A stretch of 13,216 bases of DNA from Alphaproteobacteria bacterium (lineage in GTDB: Bacteria > Pseudomonadota > Alphaproteobacteria > UBA9219): assembly GCA_028693775.1 (NCBI GenBank), contig JAQUUS010000012.1:1-13216 (forward strand), given 5' to 3'. Below the pieces are notes generated by a model. That model was not told the DNA's origin, searched no databases, and was given only the letters and a program-made list of their open reading frames with translations. Made by a program: the position numbers and the translations under genes. Shown in pieces: positions 7,637 to 13,216 of the stretch (the stretch's first letter is position 1; each line of letters opens with the position of its first letter).

Positions 7637-9667
7637 TTATGGTTTTGGAGTGCTTGCCGCTTTTTGCCGGTTGCACTGGGCTGCGATTTTTGCCTCTTTG
7701 CGGCTCAGGTCGGTGAGGCTCGTTTCGATGTTCGTTTTCGCCTGCGCGCCGTATTTTTCCTCGAAATAATCTGTGCGGTAGAGGTTATCCGCGTCGAGGC
7801 TTTGCAGGAACGCGATGCGGCCTTTGAGCCATGCGGTCTCTGTATAATTTCCGTGCTCGATGCGCAAGTTTCGTTCGTAACGCGCGAATTCTTCGGGCTC
7901 GCGGCCGAGGATCGACATGTCGAGATCGACGAAGAGTTTTTCGTCGTTCGTTTGCGGCGTCATTTTGTAAATTTGCGTGTGAAGAATCAGGTTCTTGGCT
8001 TGCTCTATCGTTTCCCGGTCAAAGCCCCATTCTGCGGCGGTCCGGGCCATCAGGGCGGCGCTGCGTTCTTCGTTTGTCGGACGGTCGGGGTTCTTTTCCA
8101 TCACCGTGTTGTAGACGGCGTCATGGAAAATCCAGCCGAGTATAAAGGCTTTCGGGTTTTCGATACGGTCTTCGATCTTTTGCAGATGGTTGAGGCCGTC
8201 GACGACGTGCGACAACGCATGATAACGCCGCGTGTTTTCGCCGTAGAGCGTCCGGACCGTTTCGTAGGCTGCGTTGGCGTTGGGGACGCCGTTGCGCTTG
8301 AAGAAGCCCTTGATGCGGAGTTCTCCGAACACGTCAATTTGCTCAAGCATCGTGAGGAACGCGTTGCGGATATCTTTTTCGGGCGTTCCTTCGTTGTTGG
8401 CGAACACCTGGAGGGAGCCGTAGTCGGCTTCGACGATGGCGTCGAGGATGTGTTCGATTTTCTTCTCGGTTGTGTATTGGCTTTCGGCGCGGCGTCTCAC
8501 CTGTTCGGGCGAAAGATTCTGCCTGCGCTTGAGCCGCCCGATGCGCGTTTCAAGATCGGCGTCCACCACCATGACGTTGTGATTGGCGAGATGCGTGAGG
8601 TTGGCTTCGGGCAGAAGCGCGGAATCGATAAGGATGACGCCGCTTGCCACGCTGCTTTGGAGGTTTTTGCGGAGGCGGCGCAGGATGTGCGGGCTCATCA
8701 TTTTGTTGTAGATGGCCATCGCTTCGGGATTTCCGAACAGGATTTGCCCGAGTTCGCTTCGGTTGATCGAGTAGCCGTCGTCGTTCCAGAGGCTTGCGCC
8801 CGGATTCACGACCATCGGCCCAAAGATTTCGGCGACGTTTTTGCGCAAGGTCACATAGGTGGATTCTTCGCGCTCGCTCAAAATATCGTGCGCGATCTTG
8901 TCCATGTCTTCGTGATGCAGGGGGATGCAGAGCTCAGCCGCTATTTTGTTGAAGGCGCGGCAGATGGTCGTTTTCCCGGCTCCGCTGACGCCAGTGATGC
9001 CGTAGGGGTATTTGTGCCCGAGGCGCGCTGTGAGCTCGGCAATCGTGCTGGACGGCGCGAGCCCGGTTGCGTCGCCGGATTCTTTCAGGACGTTTTTGAC
9101 AAGGCTGGAGCTGATGAAATCCTTGCCGGGCGTCGAGGGGAAATAGAAAGTGATCCTTTGCTTTTCCTTGAGGGTGGCAGGTTCTTGCGGCTTGCTGTTT
9201 TCCTTAAGGCTTTGATAGTTGAAGACGGTCTGGTTTTCGTTGAGGGCCGGGCGTTGCCGCTTTTTTTGGCGTTCGAGCTGCTCGACGAGATCTTTCAACG
9301 CGGATTCCGTGGCTTGCTTCTTTTGCCGGTCTTGATCCCAGCGGTCGTAGAGCTCTTGCACGATCTGCGCTTCGTATTCCTGCCCGCTGCGCATGCCGCG
9401 CACAAGCACGTCGACTTCCTGCTCGTCGAGAAAATCGGTGAACAATCCCGAAAACGACATGACGCGGACGTTCGGGAGGTGCCGGAGCGCATGTTGCGCG
9501 TTGGTTTCGAGCTCGGCGAGCGAAAACTCAGGGCTTTTGTCCGGATTGATGCCGATGCCCACGATAACTTCGTCGAAAATTTCGGCGAGTTTTTCGATGA
9601 CGTCGATGTGTCCGTAGGTGATGCCCCTGAAACTGCCCAAATAGGCGGCTTTGATTTCTTCCGACAT
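7637..9667 (-). CDS. CoaD-CoaE-HD fusion: phosphopantetheine adenylyltransferase / dephospho-CoA kinase / HD phosphohydrolase
   Basis: One uninterrupted 676-residue protein with three domains. Residues about 5-215 are bacterial CoaD (phosphopantetheine + ATP to dephospho-CoA): LGSFRGITYGH with His20, Lys44, VRGMR (Arg90, Arg93) and FISSSLVK (about 184-191). A polar insertion of roughly 60 residues (about 111-171) splits the fold. Residues about 220-428 are CoaE (dephospho-CoA to CoA): P-loop GVSGAGKTT with Lys232, DMDKIAHDIL (254-263), and the late RLKRRQ and RRRAESQ basic segments. Residues about 434-655 are a COG4339-like HD domain: RRYHALSH (His483, His487), GWIFHDAVYN (His515-Asp516), NEERSA, LILHT (His563), FVDLDMSILG (Asp581/Asp583), and IEHGNY. 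The start at 9667 has GGAG about 8 nt upstream; an ATG at 9721 would add 18 unconserved residues. It is probably a single-gene unit, with lon 214 nt downstream. Confidence 0.9.
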   Translation of the reverse strand: MSEEIKAAYLGSFRGITYGHIDVIEKLAEIFDEVIVGIGINPDKSPEFSLAELETNAQHALRHLPNVRVMSFSGLFTDFLDEQEVDVLVRGMRSGQEYEAQIVQELYDRWDQDRQKKQATESALKDLVEQLERQKKRQRPALNENQTVFNYQSLKENSKPQEPATLKEKQRITFYFPSTPGKDFISSSLVKNVLKESGDATGLAPSSTIAELTARLGHKYPYGITGVSGAGKTTICRAFNKIAAELCIPLHHEDMDKIAHDILSEREESTYVTLRKNVAEIFGPMVVNPGASLWNDDGYSINRSELGQILFGNPEAMAIYNKMMSPHILRRLRKNLQSSVASGVILIDSALLPEANLTHLANHNVMVVDADLETRIGRLKRRQNLSPEQVRRRAESQYTTEKKIEHILDAIVEADYGSLQVFANNEGTPEKDIRNAFLTMLEQIDVFGELRIKGFFKRNGVPNANAAYETVRTLYGENTRRYHALSHVVDGLNHLQKIEDRIENPKAFILGWIFHDAVYNTVMEKNPDRPTNEERSAALMARTAAEWGFDRETIEQAKNLILHTQIYKMTPQTNDEKLFVDLDMSILGREPEEFARYERNLRIEHGNYTETAWLKGRIAFLQSLDADNLYRTDYFEEKYGAQAKTNIETSLTDLSRKEAKIAAQCNRQKAASTPKP

Positions 9668-9771
9668 TTTTTTCGCTCCGCCGTTTGTTGGCGTTATTTG
9701 TGTTACACGCAAGGATAGCATTGCATCCTATTGATTTTATAGTGTAATTTTGGCTGTTTTGGTTGCGGGCG

Positions 9772-9779
9772 TTAACCAT
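9772..9779 (+). promoter_or_regulatory. candidate CtrA half-site upstream of the HEYIH gene
   Basis: TTAACCAT equals the extended half-site of the alphaproteobacterial cell-cycle regulator CtrA. The 12-nt form TTAACCATGTTT (9772-9783) recurs exactly at 12838-12849. It lies 115 nt before the ATG at 9894 and 105 nt upstream of the CoaD-CoaE-HD start, so it could act on either gene. A half-site alone is weak evidence. Confidence 0.3.
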
Positions 9780-9893
9780 GTTTCGGTAGGGAAAACAAGG
9801 CAGTTTCGGGAAAGGGAAACGATCTTTCTCTGTCGCGGATGATTATTTCGCCGGTTTGTGCCAAGATTGGGCGGTTGTTGGGGAAATCATTTT

Positions 9894-10811
9894 ATGTCGT
9901 CTGCTTTTTGCGAACTTCTCGACGGCGTCAGGCCGTTTAAGGTCGGGCCGGATTATATCGCCAAGCGCCTCGACGCGCGAAGCGCCGTTTTGGCCTTGCC
10001 GGATCCGAGGGGCGTCGAGAGGTCGGCGGCCAGAATTCCAGACGTTCCTGTCGAGGTTATTTTATCGACGGGGGCCGAAATTCCTCAATGCATCGCCCGT
10101 TTGTTCGACAGATCCGAGCACAAGGATTTCTTTTTGAAGAATCCGGATTTTATTTTCGAAGGGCTTTGCCTTAACGGACGCGGGTTGCCTGTGACGACGT
10201 TCGTTCACAAGGGGTGTCTCGATAAGTTCGGGGAAGGCGACGAGGCTGTCGAAGCCGTTTTCTGGCATGAATATATTCATGGCGCTGAGGGGATTTACGC
10301 TTGCGGAGATACATATGTGCGGACGCGGAATCCCTGGTCGTTCGAGCTTCAGACTCTTTTGTCGGATTTGGACGTCGCTTCAGCCGGAGGGGAGAACCCC
10401 GTTTTGAATCCGAAAAACCCCGCGTCCGATTATTATCGCTATCTTTTGCGCGGGCTCGATGTGCAGCAAAACGTTTCCGAGCTTTTCGCGACGGTCGGAG
10501 AAATGGTTTTGAGCCATGTGCGGAGCGGCGGCGCTTTGCCGAGGCGGAAAAAGGATTTTTCGAAGTTCCTTGTCAGCCGCCTGCCCAAAGGGCCTGCGGA
10601 AAACTTTTCCCGGGACTGGACGTGGGAGTCGAAACGGTTTTTCCAGATATACAACGCCTATGGACCCGAGCCGCAGGAGGCGCTTCACGCCTATCTTCCC
10701 GAAGCCGTCGAGCGGATCGGAGAGATGTACGGATGCAGCCCTTTGATGCGGTTGAGCCGGTCCGAGCCTAGATATCCACGTCTCTCGCGAAACGCGCATT
10801 CTCCTGGATGA
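9894..10811 (+). CDS. putative zinc-metalloprotease-like protein (HEYIH motif), unrecognised family
   Basis: A 305-residue protein. Residues 122-129, VFWHEYIH, fit the zincin signature HExxH: His125 and His129 would bind zinc and Glu126 would be the catalytic base. Further on, NVSELFATVGEMV (193-205) offers Glu196 as a third ligand. Its context (E-L/F-F-A plus a later Glu) resembles the second motif of gluzincins of the anthrax-lethal-factor-like type. I see no signal peptide or membrane helix, so it is probably cytoplasmic or exported by another route. The N-terminal 100 residues match nothing I know. The start at 9894 is preferred over a GTG at 9858 because GGGGAAA lies about 7 nt upstream. 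The last 15 codons run antisense through the end of parE (44-nt overlap). Protease function is inference from the motif alone; the gene itself is supported by length, RBS and codon pattern. Confidence 0.72.
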   Translation: MSSAFCELLDGVRPFKVGPDYIAKRLDARSAVLALPDPRGVERSAARIPDVPVEVILSTGAEIPQCIARLFDRSEHKDFFLKNPDFIFEGLCLNGRGLPVTTFVHKGCLDKFGEGDEAVEAVFWHEYIHGAEGIYACGDTYVRTRNPWSFELQTLLSDLDVASAGGENPVLNPKNPASDYYRYLLRGLDVQQNVSELFATVGEMVLSHVRSGGALPRRKKDFSKFLVSRLPKGPAENFSRDWTWESKRFFQIYNAYGPEPQEALHAYLPEAVERIGEMYGCSPLMRLSRSEPRYPRLSRNAHSPG

Positions 10812-12753
10812 ACTGAAAGCGAAGCTCGGCTTTGCGGCCCATCAGGCTTTCGACCAGAGTTTCGGTTTCCTTGATTTCGTCCTGCACGTTCTCAACCCCA
10901 ATCGTGACGACGACGCGGAGCAGGGAGCGTGTCTTCGGATCCATGGTCGTTTCGCGCAATTGCGAGGGCATCATCTCGCCAAGGCCTTTGAACCGGCTGA
11001 TTTCGATTTTGCCCCGGGCGTTGAAATCCGTTTTCAAGAGCTCTTCCTTGTGATCGTCGTCGCGTGCGTAGCGGATTGTGTTGCCTTGCGTGAGGCGATA
11101 GAGCGGCGGTTGCGCGAGGAAAACCCGGCCCGCATCGATCAGGCCCGGCATTTCACGGTAGAAGTAGGTCATAAGCAGCGAGGCGATGTGCGCACCGTCA
11201 ACATCGGCATCGGTCATGATGATGATGCGGTCGTAGCGCAGTTTGTCGAGGTTGAACTCCGATCCCATGCCGCATCCGAGGGCCTGGGCGAGGTCCTGGA
11301 GTTCCTGATTGGCGCGAAGCTTATCGACAGTCGCGCTGGCGACGTTCAGGATTTTGCCGCGCAGGGGCAAGATCGCTTGCGTTTCGCGTTTTCTTGCCTG
11401 CTTGGCTGAGCCGCCTGCGGAATCGCCTTCGACGAGGAAGAGTTCTGTGTCCAGCGCCGAGCTTTTTGAGCAGTCGGCCAGTTTGCCGGGAAGACGCAGC
11501 CTGCGCGTGGCGGATTTGCGCGCGAGCTCACGCGCCTGCGAGGCGCGCTGGCGTTCTTCGGCGCGGAAAATCAGCTGGTCGAGCAGGGCTTTGCTGCTGG
11601 CGGCGTCCGAGACGAGCCAGTGGTCGAAGTGATCCTTGACCGTTTGATCGACAAGGCGAAGCGCGTCCGCCGTTGCGAGTTTTTCCTTCGTTTGGCCCTG
11701 GAACTGCGGGTTCTTGATGAATAGCGACAGCAAAATGGCTGCCGAGCCGAAAGCTTCGTCGCCCATGATGGCGGCAGCGCGGCGGTTGTTGATGAGCTCG
11801 CCATAGGCCCGAAGCCCGCGCAGAAGGGCCGAGCGCATGCCGCTTTCGTGCGTTCCGCCTTGCGGCGTGTGAACTGTATTGCAATAGGAGCTGCAAAAAC
11901 CTTCGCTGTCCGCAGGCCATGCCACGGCCCATTCGACACGACCCTGATCGTCGGGCAGGTCGGCGACACCCGCGAACATTTGCGGCGTGAGCGTTTCGCG
12001 CGAGGCCAGCGTGGAGGACAGGTAGTCTTGCAAGCCTCCGGGAAAGTGCAGGACGGCTTCGGCCGGGGTTTTGTCCTCGTCCTTGATGAGTGAGGGGTCG
12101 CATTTCCAACGGATTTCAATGCCGCGAAACAGATAGGCTTTGGCGCGCGCCATGCGGAAAAGCGAATTGGGTTTGTATTTTGCCTTGGTTCCGAAAATGT
12201 CCGCGTCGGGATGAAATGTGATGGTCGTTCCCCGGCGGGTGGTTGTGCCGGTCTTCTTGAGTTTGCCTTGCGGAAGGCCCCGGCTGTAGCGTTGGACAAA
12301 AACTTCCTTGTCGCGCGCGACCTCGACGGTCAGGTCGTCGGACAGCGCGTTGACGACCGAAATGCCGACACCGTGCAGACCGCCGGACGTTTCGTAGACT
12401 TTGTTCGAGAATTTGCCGCCCGAGTGCAGCATGGTCAGGATAACTTCGAGGGCGGATTTTCCGGGGAATTTGGGGTGATTGTCGACGGGTATGCCGCGTC
12501 CGTTGTCGCGGATCATGACGACGTTTTCGGGCTTGAGCTCGACGTCGATGAACGAGGCGTATCCTGCGACAGCTTCGTCCATTGAGTTGTCGAGGACTTC
12601 CGCAACGAGATGGTTCATTGCTGTTTCGTCCGTGCCGCCGATGTACATGCCGGGGCGGCGGCGCACGGGCTCAAGCCCTTCGAGGACTTCGATGTCGTTG
12701 GCGTCGTAGGTTGCGTTTTTTCTTTTGCTGTTTGTGGGGAATAAGTCGCTCAT
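10768..12753 (-). CDS. parE: DNA topoisomerase IV subunit B
   Basis: A 661-residue ATPase subunit of topoisomerase IV, the type II enzyme that separates linked daughter chromosomes together with ParC. The GHKL ATPase domain has AEVLDNSMDEA (base Glu52, Mg ligand Asn56), IRDNGRGIP (Asp83), GGLHGVGISVVNALS (124-138) and the QTK loop FQGQTKEKL (Lys356). The TOPRIM domain has LVEGDSAGGSAKQA (Glu442) and MTDADVDGAH (Asp515, Asp517, Asp519), followed by ISRFKGLGEMMPSQL (585-599). The length of about 660 residues, without the GyrB C-terminal insertion, and the opening DANDIEVLEGLEPVRRRPGM point to ParE instead of GyrB. The start at 12753 fits the family; AAGGA is only 3-4 nt upstream. parC is not in the window. 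Its 3' end overlaps the HEYIH gene. Confidence 0.96.
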   Translation of the reverse strand: MSDLFPTNSKRKNATYDANDIEVLEGLEPVRRRPGMYIGGTDETAMNHLVAEVLDNSMDEAVAGYASFIDVELKPENVVMIRDNGRGIPVDNHPKFPGKSALEVILTMLHSGGKFSNKVYETSGGLHGVGISVVNALSDDLTVEVARDKEVFVQRYSRGLPQGKLKKTGTTTRRGTTITFHPDADIFGTKAKYKPNSLFRMARAKAYLFRGIEIRWKCDPSLIKDEDKTPAEAVLHFPGGLQDYLSSTLASRETLTPQMFAGVADLPDDQGRVEWAVAWPADSEGFCSSYCNTVHTPQGGTHESGMRSALLRGLRAYGELINNRRAAAIMGDEAFGSAAILLSLFIKNPQFQGQTKEKLATADALRLVDQTVKDHFDHWLVSDAASSKALLDQLIFRAEERQRASQARELARKSATRRLRLPGKLADCSKSSALDTELFLVEGDSAGGSAKQARKRETQAILPLRGKILNVASATVDKLRANQELQDLAQALGCGMGSEFNLDKLRYDRIIIMTDADVDGAHIASLLMTYFYREMPGLIDAGRVFLAQPPLYRLTQGNTIRYARDDDHKEELLKTDFNARGKIEISRFKGLGEMMPSQLRETTMDPKTRSLLRVVVTIGVENVQDEIKETETLVESLMGRKAELRFQFIQENARFARDVDI

Positions 12754-12837
12754 TTTCCTTCGTAACTTCCTGTTCTCTTCCTCGTATGTCTACACCGATT
12801 CGGCAGAATAATCGTAAAAGCAGGAATTGAAAGCGAA

Positions 12838-12845
12838 TTAACCAT
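12838..12845 (+). promoter_or_regulatory. candidate CtrA half-site in the parE divergent region
   Basis: A second TTAACCAT, again extended to TTAACCATGTTT (to 12849). It lies 76 nt before the ATG at 12921 and 85 nt upstream of the parE start. A GANTC methylation site (GATTC, 12797-12801) lies between it and parE. A TTGAAA (12827-12832) overlaps its edge but has no convincing -10 at the right distance. Control of parE or of the + strand gene by CtrA is inference. Confidence 0.3.
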
Positions 12846-12920
12846 GTTTTGTTCTATGACGGGGGCAATGGCGCGTTTATTGTTTCATCAAGGCTTTTTA
12901 AGTCGATATTGAGGTGGATT

Positions 12921-13216
12921 ATGGAAGATTTTTCGAACGGTCAATATCGAACCGGTGACTGGATCCGGTTCAATCCGAATGCCGTTTGCGCCGGAAACGA
13001 TGTGGCCGGATGTATCGTGGCCGTTGCGCCGCTCGACCCCCAAAGCGACCGTTTGGCAAAGAGGCTCATGGAAGAGTATCCCGATTTGCGGGGCGGCGAG
13101 CCTGTTTATCGGGTTCATCTGGACGTTCCGGTTTATCCGGGGGATTCCGATTACCGCGAAGACAAAGGCGAGCAAAAACAGGTTCGCAGCATTCTTTATC
13201 CGGTTACGCGTTTTGA
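12921..13216 (+). CDS. N-terminal part of an unrecognised protein (cut by window edge)
   Basis: An open frame from ATG 12921 to the window end with no stop: 98 complete codons and a partial GA-. GAGG about 6 nt upstream supports the start. The sequence begins MEDFSNGQYRTGDWIRFNPN and includes GGEPVYRVHLDVPVYPGD. It is rich in Val/Tyr/Pro and charged residues, looks mostly beta-strand, and has no signal peptide or membrane segment. The GDWIRF...VYRVHLD arrangement loosely recalls small SH3-like barrels, such as the C-terminal part of the nitrile hydratase beta subunit, but the match is too weak to name it. It is divergent from parE with 167 nt between the starts, and may share regulation with it. 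Confidence 0.68.
   Translation, partial: MEDFSNGQYRTGDWIRFNPNAVCAGNDVAGCIVAVAPLDPQSDRLAKRLMEEYPDLRGGEPVYRVHLDVPVYPGDSDYREDKGEQKQVRSILYPVTRF

Noticed and set aside
7532..9718. A 728-codon open frame on the plus strand, antisense to the whole CoaD-CoaE-HD gene
   Set aside because: The minus-strand frame carries clear CoaD, CoaE and HD motifs. The plus-strand translation is rich in Phe, Val, Arg and His with no domain, as expected of a mirror frame in GC-rich coding DNA. It has no convincing RBS.
9668..9721. An 18-residue N-terminal extension of the CoaD-CoaE-HD protein from the ATG at 9721
   Set aside because: CoaD proteins start only a few residues before the GSF motif, and the ATG at 9667 has a GGAG at good distance. 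The upstream ATG does have an AGGA nearby, so this is a preference, not proof.
10768..12753. parE as a possible gyrB
   Set aside because: The length of about 660 residues, the lack of the long GyrB insertion and the N-terminal DANDIEVLEGLEPVRRRPGM with GGTDE fit ParE.
12844..12912. A 22-codon ORF (ATG inside the TTAACCATG motif) ending 8 nt before the gene at 12921, possible leader peptide
   Set aside because: It has no ribosome binding site, no runs of a regulatory amino acid and no attenuator hairpins after it; probably chance.
12986..13216. A plus-strand open frame beginning TTG in another frame near the window end
   Set aside because: The overlapping frame from ATG 12921 has a proper RBS and more protein-like composition; this one is Arg-rich and mirror-like.

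Overview
The window reads as chromosomal, housekeeping-rich DNA from an alphaproteobacterium. The evidence is the ParE and AspRS sequence character, the style of the TPR-glycosyltransferase, two intergenic TTAACCAT motifs that match the CtrA half-site, and moderately GC-rich DNA with uniform codon use. The lineage below class level cannot be fixed from this sequence. I see no rRNA, tRNA, CRISPR array, insertion sequence or prophage.

Layout. 1-467 (-) is the 5' part of aspS, cut by the window edge. 748-1125 (+) is a small lipoprotein, and 1129-1620 (-) a small protein with two hydrophobic stretches; the two meet tail to tail with a 3-nt gap. 1828-3951 (+) is a TPR protein with a glycosyltransferase-like C-terminal domain. 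It overlaps by 6 nt, tail to tail, a HAD-family phosphatase/mutase at 3946-4884 (-). 5015-7423 (-) is the ATP-dependent protease Lon, with a good promoter candidate (sigma-32 or sigma-70 type) and a probable terminator. 7637-9667 (-) is one continuous ORF joining phosphopantetheine adenylyltransferase (CoaD), dephospho-CoA kinase (CoaE) and a COG4339-type HD phosphohydrolase. 9894-10811 (+) is an unrecognised protein with an HEYIH zinc-protease motif; its 3' end overlaps by 44 nt the 3' end of parE (10768-12753, -), topoisomerase IV subunit B. 12921 to the window end (+) is the start of an unrecognised gene, divergent from parE.

How the genes relate. Most are independent single-gene transcription units, not one pathway. 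aspS serves translation, lon protein quality control, parE chromosome decatenation, and the CoaD-CoaE-HD protein the last two steps of coenzyme A synthesis plus an unknown hydrolase activity. All three convergent gene pairs touch or overlap, leaving no room for ordinary intergenic terminators.

The standout is the CoaD-CoaE-HD fusion. It puts the last two CoA enzymes and a probable metal-dependent phosphohydrolase in one chain, with a polar insertion of about 60 residues inside the CoaD fold and an altered nucleotide-binding motif. The second is the HEYIH protein overlapping parE. Smaller points are a 12-nt motif shared by the intergenic regions upstream of the two unrecognised + strand genes, a dyad inside the lon promoter, and terminator-like hairpins on the strand opposite the flanking genes.
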